Made by a program: the position numbers and the translations under genes
The notes under the pieces: generated by a model
Told to the model about the DNA's origin: nothing
Databases searched by the model: none
The model's input: the letters and a program-made list of their open reading frames with translations, nothing else
Assembly (NCBI GenBank): GCA_944387895.1
Contig: CALXGQ010000007.1
Span: 1-64,000, forward strand
Length of the DNA: 64,000 nucleotides
Direction: 5' to 3'
DNA from: an uncultured Clostridia bacterium
GTDB taxonomy: Bacteria; Bacillota; Clostridia; Oscillospirales; QAKW01
Shown here: piece after piece, positions 38,249-47,105 of the stretch
Numbering within the stretch: the first letter of the stretch is position 1
How the letters are laid out: each line of letters starts with the position of its first letter

Positions 38249-38277
38249 AGTATACCATTAAACGGGGGATAAATCAA
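38249..38277 (-). promoter_or_regulatory. Candidate promoter of gerW
   Basis: TTGATT (38272-38277), a 17-base spacer and TATACT (38249-38254) on the minus strand, with the -35 inside the end of scpB. A forespore sigma factor would be expected for gerW, so this vegetative-looking match may be chance. A GC-rich hairpin (GCGCCGC/GCGGCGC) follows in the leader. Confidence 0.4.
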
Positions 38278-38875
38278 CATTATTTTCAAAAGCCGGCGCC
38301 TCCGCGGCGGGCTGAAGAACATCGTCGAAGCTCTGCTGCCCTTCCACCTCATCGCCGGGCTGCTCCAGCCGGGGCAGCTCCGGAAGCTGATCCAGCGACG
38401 CAAGACCAAAGCAGCGCAGAAAATCCGGTGTGGTGCCATAAAGCCAGGGCCGCCCCGGTGCGTCCAGACGCCCCTTTTCCTCGATCAGCCCCTTTTCCAC
38501 CAGCGCATTGATGCCGTAAAAACAGTCTACGCCGCGGATCTGCTCCACATAGGCCTTTGTTACCGGCTGATTATACGCCACGATCGATAATATCTCCAGC
38601 GCCGCATTGGAAAGGGGCGTATTTTTCCGGTGATCCAGTGCCTTTTTGGTGATTTCCCCGTAATAACGGGAGGAGCACATCTGATAGCTGTTTTCAATTG
38701 TCAGAATGTCCAGACCCCGGTTTTCCGCCCGGTAGCTTTCCCGCAGCTCGCCGATGATCTGATCCAGCCGCTCCGGTTCGATTTCCAGCACCTCCGCCAG
38801 CTTGCTCCGCTCGATGGGATCGCCGCTGGCAAAAAGAATGGATTCCACCGCGCCGCTCATATAGTTCAATTCCAT
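38258..38875 (-). CDS. scpB: Segregation and condensation protein B
   Basis: A 205-residue subunit of the SMC-ScpAB condensin that organises chromosomes. Two winged-helix domains are visible: VESILFASGDPIERSKLAEVLE and LSNAALEILSIVAYNQPVTKAYVEQIRG, then RPWLYGTTPDFLRCFGL. The tail from about 170 is acidic and Pro-rich. AGGAG precedes the ATG. It follows scpA closely. Confidence 0.96.
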   Translation of the reverse strand: MELNYMSGAVESILFASGDPIERSKLAEVLEIEPERLDQIIGELRESYRAENRGLDILTIENSYQMCSSRYYGEITKKALDHRKNTPLSNAALEILSIVAYNQPVTKAYVEQIRGVDCFYGINALVEKGLIEEKGRLDAPGRPWLYGTTPDFLRCFGLASLDQLPELPRLEQPGDEVEGQQSFDDVLQPAAEAPAFENNVDLSPV

Positions 38876-38908
38876 TTTCTACTCCTGATTTTTCAATATT
38901 GAAACCGC

Positions 38909-39616
38909 TTATTTCTTAAACTTCAGATAAAGGTCGTCGCTGCGCTCCTCCATCTCAACGTGCCTGGACTTTGAAAGCTCCAGCACCGCCAGAAAGGTAG
39001 CGACGATCTCCGACCGGGATTTTGCATTGCGGAAAAGACTGCCGAAGCTGCAAACGACCTGCCGTTTCAGAGTCCGCAGCACGCCCAGGATCCGCGCCGA
39101 AACGCTGACGATCGGGCGGCCGACAATCCCCTCAAAGCTTTTCAGAGGCGGCGGCAATGCCCGGGAACTTCTGCGCAGCACGTTCCGATAGGCCTCCGTC
39201 AGAGCCGATGTTTCATAGGTGCGCCTGTGCTTTTTATCAAATTCCAGCTGCTCCGCGGGGCGGACATAGGTGATCCCCGCATTTTCCTGCGCCTTACGCA
39301 TCGTGCCGAGAACGGCTTTATAGCGTTTATATTCCGCCAGCGCTTCGGCCAGGCTCATCCGCGGATCTTCCTCCTCGCTCTCCGGCCTGGGCAGAAGCAT
39401 TCTGGATTTTATCAGCATCAGCTGAGCCGCCATCTCAATAAACGCGCTGGAGACCTCAAGATCCATTTTCTTGAGGTCTTCAATATACTCCATATACTGC
39501 TCCAGAATCAAGGCGATCGGAATATCGTAAATGGAAACCTTGTTCTTGGCGATCAAATGCAAAAGCAGCTCCAGAGGTCCGTCGAAAACCTCCAGAGAAA
39601 ACTTCAACTCCCCCAT
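38909..39616 (-). CDS. scpA: Segregation and condensation protein A
   Basis: A 235-residue kleisin that bridges the SMC heads. Its N-terminus reads LKFSLEVFDGPLELLLHLIAKNKVSIYDIPIALILEQYM, characteristic of ScpA, and a C-terminal winged helix ends VEMEERSDDLYLKF. The ATG at 39616 has AGGAG six bases upstream, whereas the ATG at 39631 has none. It lies between an M50 protease gene and scpB, a common Firmicutes order. Confidence 0.96.
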   Translation of the reverse strand: MGELKFSLEVFDGPLELLLHLIAKNKVSIYDIPIALILEQYMEYIEDLKKMDLEVSSAFIEMAAQLMLIKSRMLLPRPESEEEDPRMSLAEALAEYKRYKAVLGTMRKAQENAGITYVRPAEQLEFDKKHRRTYETSALTEAYRNVLRRSSRALPPPLKSFEGIVGRPIVSVSARILGVLRTLKRQVVCSFGSLFRNAKSRSEIVATFLAVLELSKSRHVEMEERSDDLYLKFKK

Positions 39617-39643
39617 TTTTTCTCCTTCCATCGCGCCGTTTTA

Positions 39644-40309
39644 TCATAAAAACCAGAAAAGAAGGTTCCATACCTGCACCAGCAGGGAAACCGCTCTGGT
39701 TTGAACAAAGCTGATAACGGTGCCGAAAATATCCGGGATCGGCAGATATCCCGGCAGGATCAGCAGCGCGATGAAGATCAGCTGCACCACTCCGCTGTTC
39801 TGCGCCATAAACGATGCGTAGCGGGGCGCGAAATAGCCGATGATCCGGGAGCCGTCCAGCGGATGGATCGGGATCAGATTAAAAACGGCCAGACCGATAT
39901 TCAGCATCGTCATATAATAGAAAAACATGATCAGATAATCCACCCAGGAGAAGGTGACGCTGAAAAAGAACAGCAGCGAGGAAACGATGCAGAGAATCAA
40001 ATTGGATACCGGCCCCGCAAGGGCGGTATACATCATCCCCTTGGCCGGGTTTTTGAAATACATCGGATTCACCCGCACCGGCTTGGCCCATCCGAAATGG
40101 ATTAGCAGCATCACAACAAAGCCGAGCGGATCGATATGCCGCAGCGGATTCAGGGAAAGGCGCCCTTCCTGGCGCGGAGTGGAATCGCCCAGCTTTGTCG
40201 CCATCCAGGCATGGCAGCATTCATGCACCGTGAGCGACAGCACCACCGCAGGAATCAGATACAGCAAATTATAAAGATACGGCGCCAAATTCGCCCATAA
40301 ATTACTCAT
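39644..40309 (-). CDS. Site-2 protease family membrane metalloprotease (M50)
   Basis: A 221-residue polytopic protein with the zinc motif H29-E30-C-C-H33 in a membrane helix (LTVHECCHAWMATKLGD) and the third ligand in the NLIPIHPLDGSRI block. This is the small, PDZ-free Rv/YdiL-unrelated M50 group (often called YwhC-like) found next to scpAB. It probably cuts membrane-embedded substrates, but the target is not known. It overlaps ysxC by four bases. Confidence 0.9.
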   Translation of the reverse strand: MSNLWANLAPYLYNLLYLIPAVVLSLTVHECCHAWMATKLGDSTPRQEGRLSLNPLRHIDPLGFVVMLLIHFGWAKPVRVNPMYFKNPAKGMMYTALAGPVSNLILCIVSSLLFFFSVTFSWVDYLIMFFYYMTMLNIGLAVFNLIPIHPLDGSRIIGYFAPRYASFMAQNSGVVQLIFIALLILPGYLPIPDIFGTVISFVQTRAVSLLVQVWNLLFWFL

Positions 40310-40905
40310 TTTTCTCCCTCCCCGGCGATCGCTTCCATCTGATCGATCAGCGCTTCCCGGCCCAGCTTTGTTTTGGATGAAAACATCAAAAGCCGTTCCG
40401 GCCGGAGCGCACGATACCGTTCTTCCAGATTTTTGAAATTCTGGGCAGCGGCAGTCTTGGAGAGCTTATCGGCCTTCGTGGCGACCACCCAGTAGGGGAT
40501 GCCGGCCTGCTCCAGAAAACCGGCCATCTCCAGATCGGCGTCCGTTGGTTCATGGCGGAGATCGACCAGCGATACCGCCAGCCGCTTATCGCTTTCAAAA
40601 TTGAAATACGCCTGCATGAACCGCGCCCATTTATCCTTTTCGGCCTGAGAAACCCGCGCATAGCCGTAGCCCGGAAGATCCACCAGATAGAGCTTCCGGT
40701 CGATCTCGTAATAATTGATCGTTGCGGTTTTCCCGGGCTTTTCGGAGGTGCGCGCCAACGCCTTACGCCCCAGCAGACAATTGATCATGGAGCTTTTCCC
40801 CACGTTTGACCGGCCGCAGAACAGAATCTCCGGCAAGCCGGTCTGGAATTGGGACGGGCGCACCGCGGAAATACGCAGCTGAACCTGATGAAGATTTAAA
40901 CCCAT
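40306..40905 (-). CDS. ysxC: Ribosome biogenesis GTPase YsxC/EngB
   Basis: A 199-residue TrmE-Era-type GTPase that helps assemble the 50S subunit. G1 GRSNVGKSS, G3 DLPGYGYA, G4 TKADK and G5 SSKT are all present. It overlaps lon by 10 bases, the same order as lonA-ysxC in Bacillus subtilis. Confidence 0.97.
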   Translation of the reverse strand: MGLNLHQVQLRISAVRPSQFQTGLPEILFCGRSNVGKSSMINCLLGRKALARTSEKPGKTATINYYEIDRKLYLVDLPGYGYARVSQAEKDKWARFMQAYFNFESDKRLAVSLVDLRHEPTDADLEMAGFLEQAGIPYWVVATKADKLSKTAAAQNFKNLEERYRALRPERLLMFSSKTKLGREALIDQMEAIAGEGEK

Positions 40906-43310
40906 ACTTCCTTTCCCGTTTCCTTCTTGCCGGCGTTATGGGGCGGGCAGATGAAGGCCTTTCTTTTCTTATTCCCGATCCCGAGAACGCCTTTGAGCAC
41001 TTCGTCCGCATGAGAAACCGGGATGAATTTGATCGCCTTGCTAACCGCCGGATCGATTTTCTCCAGATCCGGCTGATTGGCTTTCGGAATATAGATCGTC
41101 TGGATCCCGTGCTTATAAGCGGCCATCGTTTTTTCCCGCAGGCCGCCGATGGGCAGAACGCGGCCGGTCAGGGTGATCTCCCCAGTCATCGCGATCCGGT
41201 TATCCGCCGGAATGCCGGTCAGCGCAGAGCAGACCGCCGTTGCGATCGTGATGCCGGCGCTGGGGCCGTCCTTCGGGACCGCGCCCTCCGGGAAATGGAT
41301 ATGCAGATCTTTGGTGCGGTAAAAATCACCGGCGATGTTCATCCGGTCCGCAACGCTGCGCAGATAGGAAACCGCCGCGCGGGCGCTTTCCTTCATAACG
41401 TCGCCAAGGCTTCCGGTCAGCTCCAGCTTCCCGCTGCCTTCCAGGGCGGAAACCTCTACCGTCAGCATCTCTCCGCCCACCGACGTCCATGCCAGCCCGT
41501 TGACGATACCGCAGCATCCGGCTTCGTATAAGGGCTCGTCCTTGTATTTTTTCGGGCCGAGAAGCGTTTCCAGATGCTGGGCGCCAACGGTGACGCTCTT
41601 TTTCTCCTCCTCCACAATCTGAAGAGCGGCCTTCCGCATGATTTTGCTGATACACCGCTCCAGCTCCCGCACGCCGGATTCCCGGGTATACCCTTCGATC
41701 AGCCCGCGGATCGCCATATCGCTGATGCGGATCTGAGCGGATTTCAGCCCGTGCTTGCGGCGCTGCTTTGGGATCAGATATTTTTTCGCGATATGGAATT
41801 TTTCCTCATCCAGATAGGAGGGCAGCTCTATCACTTCCATCCGGTCCAGCAGCGGACGCGGAATCGTATCCAGCGTATTGGCCGTCATCATAAAGAAGGC
41901 CTGAGAAAGATCCATGGGCACTTCGATATAATGATCCACATAATTACAGTTCTGTTCGCTGTCCAGCACCTCCAGCAGGGCGGAAGCGGGATCGCCGCGC
42001 AGATCGGAGCACATTTTGTCCACCTCATCCAGCAGGATCAGCGGATTGCTGCTTCCGGCCTTGATCACAGCGTCTGCGATCCTTCCGGGCATCGCCCCGA
42101 TATAGGTTTTCCGGTGGCCGCGGATCTCCGCCTCATCGTGAACGCCGCCCAGGCTGACGCGCGCCAGCCTGCGGTTGGTGGCGTCCGCGATGCTGCGGGC
42201 GATCGAGGTTTTGCCAACGCCCGGCGGCCCGACCAGACAAAGGATCTGCCCCCCTACTGCGTTGAGGGAACGCACGGCCAGAAATTCCAAAATCCGGGTT
42301 TTGACCTCCTCCAGGCCGTAATGATCCTGCTCCAGAATTTTGCGGGCGGATTTGATATCCAGATTTTCCTCCGTATAGATCCCGAAGGGGATCTCCAGAA
42401 CCAGATCCAGATAGCTGCGGATCACCGCGCCCTCATGGGACATCGGCGGCATTTTCGCCATCCGGTCGACCTCTTTATTCAGCTTTTCCTTGATTTCCTC
42501 GCTGGCCTGAAGCTGCGCGATACGGTCGTAATAATCATCGATATCGTCGCCGTTTTCGTTCTCGCCCAACTCGTCCTGAATCACGCGCATCTGCTCATGC
42601 AGATAGTAGTCCCGCTGATTGGCCTCGATGGATTCCCGCACCCGGGCGTGGATCTCCTGCTCCATCTTGAGAACCTCGATTTCACGGGTCAGAATCTCCA
42701 GCAGCAGCTCACAGCGTTTCACGGGATCGGTCTGCTCCAGCAGCTCCTGCTTATGCTCCGGCGCAAAAAAGCAATGCCCGGTCATCTGATCGGCGCTGCG
42801 CCCCAGATCATGCAGGGCAAAAACCTCCGGGATCAGATCTTCCCCCGCCTTCGGCGCCAGCGTCAGATACCCGCCGAAGGTTTCCTTTAAGGTGCGCAGC
42901 AGCGCTTCCCGCTCCGGCGTATCGTCGGCCACTTCCTCTTCCCGGATCGGATAGACGATCCCGATAAAGAACTTGGCTTTCCGCTCCGCCTTCAGCAGAT
43001 CCGCGCGGCAAAGCCCCCGCACCGCGACCCGGATCGCCGCGTCGCCCAGCTTGATAACCTGCGTGATCTTCGCCAGCGTCACCATATCGCATAAATCGCG
43101 GCGGGTCGGCTCCTCCACCGTTATATCCCGCTGCGAAGCGATGATGATCAGACCGTCGTGCTTCACGGCGGCCTCAACGGCAGAAATGGAAAAATCCCGC
43201 ACCACGTCGAAAGAAAGGGTGGTCCCCGGCATCACAACGATGCCCCGGGACGCAATCAGCGGGTGCTGCTGCAATGTATGTTCATTTTCAAGAATGTTGA
43301 CTTCAGCCAT
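40896..43310 (-). CDS. lon: ATP-dependent protease Lon
   Basis: An 804-residue AAA+ serine protease for damaged and regulatory proteins. Order: N-terminal LAN domain, coiled-coil (REHMRVIQDE-type segment HLHEQMRVIQDELGENENG), Walker A GPPGVGKTS, Walker B LILLDEVDKM, and a C-terminal protease with catalytic Ser in KDGPSAGITIA and Lys in LREKTMAAYKHG. Length and order match LonA. It is the first gene of the lon-ysxC-M50-scpA-scpB run. Confidence 0.98.
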   Translation of the reverse strand: MAEVNILENEHTLQQHPLIASRGIVVMPGTTLSFDVVRDFSISAVEAAVKHDGLIIIASQRDITVEEPTRRDLCDMVTLAKITQVIKLGDAAIRVAVRGLCRADLLKAERKAKFFIGIVYPIREEEVADDTPEREALLRTLKETFGGYLTLAPKAGEDLIPEVFALHDLGRSADQMTGHCFFAPEHKQELLEQTDPVKRCELLLEILTREIEVLKMEQEIHARVRESIEANQRDYYLHEQMRVIQDELGENENGDDIDDYYDRIAQLQASEEIKEKLNKEVDRMAKMPPMSHEGAVIRSYLDLVLEIPFGIYTEENLDIKSARKILEQDHYGLEEVKTRILEFLAVRSLNAVGGQILCLVGPPGVGKTSIARSIADATNRRLARVSLGGVHDEAEIRGHRKTYIGAMPGRIADAVIKAGSSNPLILLDEVDKMCSDLRGDPASALLEVLDSEQNCNYVDHYIEVPMDLSQAFFMMTANTLDTIPRPLLDRMEVIELPSYLDEEKFHIAKKYLIPKQRRKHGLKSAQIRISDMAIRGLIEGYTRESGVRELERCISKIMRKAALQIVEEEKKSVTVGAQHLETLLGPKKYKDEPLYEAGCCGIVNGLAWTSVGGEMLTVEVSALEGSGKLELTGSLGDVMKESARAAVSYLRSVADRMNIAGDFYRTKDLHIHFPEGAVPKDGPSAGITIATAVCSALTGIPADNRIAMTGEITLTGRVLPIGGLREKTMAAYKHGIQTIYIPKANQPDLEKIDPAVSKAIKFIPVSHADEVLKGVLGIGNKKRKAFICPPHNAGKKETGKEVWV

Positions 43311-43350
43311 ATGATCTCCTAAATATGATGTTCTATTGAGTTATTTTCTA

Positions 43351-43379
43351 ATTATACAAGAAGCCAAAACAATAATCAA
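43351..43379 (-). promoter_or_regulatory. Promoter of the lon operon
   Basis: TTGATT (43374-43379), a 17-base spacer and TATAAT (43351-43356) on the minus strand. No CtsR- or CIRCE-type repeat is obvious. Confidence 0.78.
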
Positions 43380-43411
43380 GTCTTTTTCGTGAATCATAAA
43401 TGAACGATTTA

Positions 43412-43443
43412 TAAATTAAAACGGCAGCCTGAGCTGCCGTTTT
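43412..43443 (-). terminator. Terminator after the ThuA-like gene
   Basis: Stem AAAACGGCAG/CTGCCGTTTT (43418-43443) with a 6-base loop, then AATTT on the minus strand. Confidence 0.85.
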
Positions 43444-43455
43444 ATCATTCAACCA

Positions 43456-44235
43456 TTAAAAGAAGCGTAGATAGTCCCCTTCCGCCTTCTCCAGACGCTG
43501 ATCCTCCAGCGTCGTTTTGATCTGCGGCGCGCCGATGTAGGGAGCCTTAACGTCGGAATAGCACCATTCAACTGCGTTTTGGATGATCCGCCGCACATAG
43601 GGGTTCTGAAACGCCAGATTCGTTTCATGGCCGGGCTGGAAATAGAAGATCTTTCCGTAGCCGCGGGTGAAGGTGCAGCCGCTCCGGAACACCTCGCCGA
43701 TATCAAACCAGCCCTGGAACACCACGTCGTCGGGCTTGGCAATATCGAAAAACTCGCCGTAGCATTCCTCCACGCCCAGCTCAAAATGCTCGGGGATGCC
43801 GCGGGCGATGGGATGGGAGGGACAGGTTGTGAAAACCCGCTCATAGGTTCCGTCCCGCCATTTCAGATTGCAGGTGGTACCGTTGAGCTTTTTAAAGACT
43901 TTTGAATGATGGGCGGAGTGCAGCCCGATAAAGCCCATGCCCTCCATGACGCGGTTGTAAACCCGCTCAACAATCTCGTCCGCGACCTCATGGTGCTTCA
44001 TATGCCCCCACCAGATCAAAACGTCGGTATTGCTGAGCACCTCTTCCGTCAGCCCGTGCTCCGGCTGATCCTGCCACGCGGTACGCACCGTTACTTTATC
44101 CGCTCCCAGCTCACGGACGATTTCCGCCACCGTTTCATGAAGTCCGTTGGGATGAAGCTCCATCGCTTTGGTCGTAGCGTGCTCGTAGCGGGGGTTTTCA
44201 TGGTAATATTCATTCCAAACCGTTACTCTGATCAT
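43456..44235 (-). CDS. ThuA-like glutamine-amidotransferase-fold protein
   Basis: A 259-residue protein of the ThuA (trehalose utilisation) family. It starts IRVTVWNEYYHENPRYEHA, has DVLIWWGHMKHHEV, then GMGFIGLHSAHHSKVFKKLNG, and GYGKIFYFQPGHETN near the end. The fold is that of class I amidotransferases, but the usual Cys-His-Glu triad is not evident and the biochemical role of the family is not settled. Sugar metabolism is the usual association. GGAGGT precedes the ATG at 44235. It forms a single-gene transcript. Confidence 0.88.
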   Translation of the reverse strand: MIRVTVWNEYYHENPRYEHATTKAMELHPNGLHETVAEIVRELGADKVTVRTAWQDQPEHGLTEEVLSNTDVLIWWGHMKHHEVADEIVERVYNRVMEGMGFIGLHSAHHSKVFKKLNGTTCNLKWRDGTYERVFTTCPSHPIARGIPEHFELGVEECYGEFFDIAKPDDVVFQGWFDIGEVFRSGCTFTRGYGKIFYFQPGHETNLAFQNPYVRRIIQNAVEWCYSDVKAPYIGAPQIKTTLEDQRLEKAEGDYLRFF

Positions 44236-44279
44236 TTTGTACCTCCAAATATCCGGCAAGATGACCGATTTTTTTAAAA

Positions 44280-44308
44280 ATTATATCATATCCGCCAGAC
44301 TTTTTCAA
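44280..44308 (-). promoter_or_regulatory. Promoter of the ThuA-like gene
   Basis: TTGAAA (44303-44308), a 17-base spacer and TATAAT (44280-44285) on the minus strand. The -35 overlaps the stop codon of the upstream germination gene. Confidence 0.78.
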
Positions 44309-45036
44309 TACTTTTTCACGGTGTTTTTATAATTGATAAAGCAGTAAGCCGTCCTCAACGCTCCAACGCCGTAATAAAAACAGAGGGTAATGGCCTCCGT
44401 ATGATGAAAGGAGGAAAAAGCCACGCCCGCCCAGACCGAAAGATAAGGAAATTCCGCCATATCAAAGGCCGCCTGCCCCAGGGCAAGGTAGGAAACGACG
44501 CCGAAGGGAATCAGCAGGATCCCCAGCACCAGCGGCGCGGCGCGGTAATTCTTCCCAAGGCTCAGCGGCTCCAAAAAGACCAGCAGGTAAAAGACTGCGA
44601 TATCGATCCAGCCCCCGATCTCCGGAAGCCCGGAACGCAGGCGGACGCCGGGGATCGTGGCGATCAGCACAACGGCAAAGATCGCAATAAAACCGATCAT
44701 CCACCAGCCGGCAACGCGATCCAGCTCATCCTCCGGGAGCCCCACCGCCATCATTCCGGTCAAAATCAGCAGCAGGAGCAGCATCACCATGCCGCGGCCG
44801 TCAAAAACGCCGGCGCTGACCGTCATCGCCGTGATCACCGCCGCCGCGGCGGCGCAAAGCGCATTGAGCCACCGGATCATCTCCCCTTTATGCAGAAAAT
44901 AAAACAGCAGCCCCGCCGGAATCAGCGGCAGCACCAGAATAAAGGAGATATCCCGCAGAATAAACCAGCCGATCGCCGCAGTTTCTCCCATCACCGGCAG
45001 TACACTACGAAATAATTTCATAGCCGCCCTCCCCAC
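44305..45036 (-). CDS. Short GerB-like germination permease subunit
   Basis: A 243-residue membrane protein with about seven helices, last of three genes in a GerA-type operon. The segment AAPLVLGILLIPFGVVSYLALGQAAFDMAEFPYLSVWAG resembles the later helices of GerB permeases, which normally have about 360 residues and ten helices. The early part is shortened or too diverged to match. The position after gerA- and gerC-like genes, with a 32-base overlap, supports the call, which otherwise rests on weak sequence likeness. Confidence 0.55.
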   Translation of the reverse strand: MGRAAMKLFRSVLPVMGETAAIGWFILRDISFILVLPLIPAGLLFYFLHKGEMIRWLNALCAAAAAVITAMTVSAGVFDGRGMVMLLLLLILTGMMAVGLPEDELDRVAGWWMIGFIAIFAVVLIATIPGVRLRSGLPEIGGWIDIAVFYLLVFLEPLSLGKNYRAAPLVLGILLIPFGVVSYLALGQAAFDMAEFPYLSVWAGVAFSSFHHTEAITLCFYYGVGALRTAYCFINYKNTVKKY

Positions 45037-45571
45037 GGATCAGAACGCGCTCCCCGGCTCCGTTCATCAGATCCTTCACCGTTTGGATTGCAGAAAGTTT
45101 TTCCCCGCTTTCTGCAAGCTCTGTTGAAATCACGGCGCCCTCGCCTTCAAAAATCGACGCGGCGCTCTGGCCGAAAGCAAAAAACACCGGAAGCTCCATC
45201 TGATCGTTTTTCAACTGCCAGTAGTGCTCCAGCACCTTCTCCACCAGATAATCGTCCTGCTCGCTGCTCAAAATCAAAACAGCGGCGTCGTCTGTAAAAA
45301 GCTCCTCGCCCCGCACCTTCCGGATGTTTTCCACACACTCTTCCAGGCTCCCGCCCAACGCCGACACCGTTTCCCGCTGCGTTCCGATCGACTTTTCCAG
45401 CACCGGGACATAAAGCTCAAAGGTCGCCCTCAGCATCCCGTTTTCCTGATCCAGGGCGATCCCGGCGACCTGGGCGATCGAACGCAGATCGCGGCGCGGA
45501 AGAGAAAAAGAACCGATAACGGCCGCCACGAGCAACACCGCCGGGATCAGACGGTAGAAAAAGATCTTCAC
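45005..45571 (-). CDS. Short GerC-like germination protein without lipobox
   Basis: A 188-residue protein. A hydrophobic N-terminus is followed by SLPRRDLRSIAQVAGIALDQENG, which lines up with the CWDRREINELAIVxGIGID start of GerC proteins. The lipobox Cys-Trp is replaced, so no lipid anchor is expected; the N-terminal helix may anchor it instead. GerC usually has three domains and about 380 residues; here only the first domain is present. The stop is intact and overlaps the next gene, so this looks like a settled short form, not a fresh truncation. Confidence 0.72.
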   Translation of the reverse strand: MKIFFYRLIPAVLLVAAVIGSFSLPRRDLRSIAQVAGIALDQENGMLRATFELYVPVLEKSIGTQRETVSALGGSLEECVENIRKVRGEELFTDDAAVLILSSEQDDYLVEKVLEHYWQLKNDQMELPVFFAFGQSAASIFEGEGAVISTELAESGEKLSAIQTVKDLMNGAGERVLIRGEGGYEIIS

Positions 45572-47001
45572 TTTTGCCTCCTTTCATTCATAGAAAAGCG
45601 GAACTGCCTGCGGCGCATCCGCCAGTAAGGCGTCCGAAAAATCGTATCCTGACTGCCGCTTTTCCGCCCCATCGTGTATAAATACGGAATACCCATGGAG
45701 TGCACCGACGCCAGATGCAGCAGCATCCCCACCCCCGTCAGGGCAAGACCCGGGAGGCCAAAGACCGCGCCGGTAAAAATAGCGATCAACCGGAGATAAA
45801 AAACGGCGCCCTTCAGATCCTTCACCATCAGGCCGGTCACGCCCGAAAAGGCGACAATGATCACGATCGGCGCGGAAACGATGTTGCTGGATACGGCGGC
45901 GTCGCCCAAAATAACGGCGCCCACGATATTCAGAGCAAGGCCGAGGCCGGTAGGCATACGGCTTCCCGTTTCCCGCAGGATCTCAAAAGCGAAAAAAAGC
46001 AGCAGTATTTCGGTAAGGGTTTGGATCGGAACCCCCTCGGAGGAGGCAAGAACCGTATAAAGCCAATGCGCCGGCAAAACGCCGGGATTGAAATTGACCA
46101 CCGCAAGATAAAAGCCCGGGAGAAACACGGCGATCAGAAACCCCGCAAAGCGAAGAACCCGCCCGATATTGGCGTAGAGATAGCTTTGATAATAATCATC
46201 GGGGCTTTGAAACACCTCGGCAAATATATAGGGCAGCGTAAGCGCCACCGGAGATCCGTCCAGAATCACGCCGATCCGGCCCTCCATGATCTTGGAGGCC
46301 AGCACGTCCGGCCGGGAAGTTTTGCCGACCGTTCTGAAAATCGAATGGGGGCAGTCCCGCATCAGTTCCGCAAGGACGTTGCCATCGGGGATAAAATCGA
46401 TATCGATGCGATCGATCCTTTTTTTCAGCTCCGCCACCAGCTCCGGGCGAACCACCCCCTCCAGATAACAGATCACCAGACGGTTATTGCTCCGCCGCCC
46501 CGCCGTGACAAATTCACTTTTCAGATTCGGCGTTGCGATCCTTTTCTTTAAAAGCGCCAGATTTGCCATGATATTTTCTATAAAGCCGTCCTGAGGGCCG
46601 AGGAGAGAGATCTCCGTTTCCGGCAGATTGGCGCTTCGCTGCGGGATCCCCTTGGTGTCGATGATGATACAGCACGCCGCGTCCCCGATCAGAATGATGC
46701 AGTCGCCGGCTCCGATCTGGATCATGGCTTTTTCCGGATCCCGCTCCACGGTCACGCTATGGTTCCCGATCCCTCCGGCAACCGCTCCGGCCGGCGTGGG
46801 TTCGTAGCAATGGGTTTCCAGGCTCAATATGACGTCGCGATCCGTTACATCGCTGTTGACCATCGCGCTGGAAAGCAGCGCGGCGATCGGCACCTCCGGA
46901 TGATAGGGATTCCTGATCCGCTTCACCTTAAAGGTATCGTCGCGGGCGAATGCCGCGCGGAACATTTGCAGATTTTGCTCGAAATCCGGCTTAAATTCCA
47001 T
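45568..47001 (-). CDS. GerA-family spore germination receptor subunit A
   Basis: A 477-residue GerAA-type protein of the spore inner membrane. It has the N-terminal soluble domain (DCIILIGD, RSANLPETEISLLGPQDGFIENIMANLALLKKRI), the junction EGRIGVILDGSPVALTLPYIFAEVFQSPDDYY, and about five membrane helices with EILLLFFAFEILRETGSRMPTGLG. These are standard GerA motifs. Recent work treats GerA as the channel-forming subunit. ATG 47001 fits AAAGGG better than the ATG at 47025. It is the first gene of the A-C-B operon. Confidence 0.93.
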   Translation of the reverse strand: MEFKPDFEQNLQMFRAAFARDDTFKVKRIRNPYHPEVPIAALLSSAMVNSDVTDRDVILSLETHCYEPTPAGAVAGGIGNHSVTVERDPEKAMIQIGAGDCIILIGDAACCIIIDTKGIPQRSANLPETEISLLGPQDGFIENIMANLALLKKRIATPNLKSEFVTAGRRSNNRLVICYLEGVVRPELVAELKKRIDRIDIDFIPDGNVLAELMRDCPHSIFRTVGKTSRPDVLASKIMEGRIGVILDGSPVALTLPYIFAEVFQSPDDYYQSYLYANIGRVLRFAGFLIAVFLPGFYLAVVNFNPGVLPAHWLYTVLASSEGVPIQTLTEILLLFFAFEILRETGSRMPTGLGLALNIVGAVILGDAAVSSNIVSAPIVIIVAFSGVTGLMVKDLKGAVFYLRLIAIFTGAVFGLPGLALTGVGMLLHLASVHSMGIPYLYTMGRKSGSQDTIFRTPYWRMRRRQFRFSMNERRQK

Positions 47002-47053
47002 TCTCTCACGCCCTTTCTTCATCATTATCGTCTTAAACAGGAAAAATTATCCC

Positions 47054-47082
47054 TTGAAATCAAAACAAATATCCGATAGAAT
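47054..47082 (+). promoter_or_regulatory. Promoter of the HAD phosphatase gene
   Basis: TTGAAA (47054-47059), a 17-base spacer and TAGAAT (47077-47082). Confidence 0.7.
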
Positions 47083-47105
47083 AGAAAGGCAAAGGAGCTG
47101 CTGCC

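Noticed and set aside
45005-45571. GerC-like gene as a frameshifted pseudogene
   Set aside because: The frame is intact, starts with a hydrophobic anchor and overlaps the next gene in the normal way. I see no remnant of the missing domains downstream.
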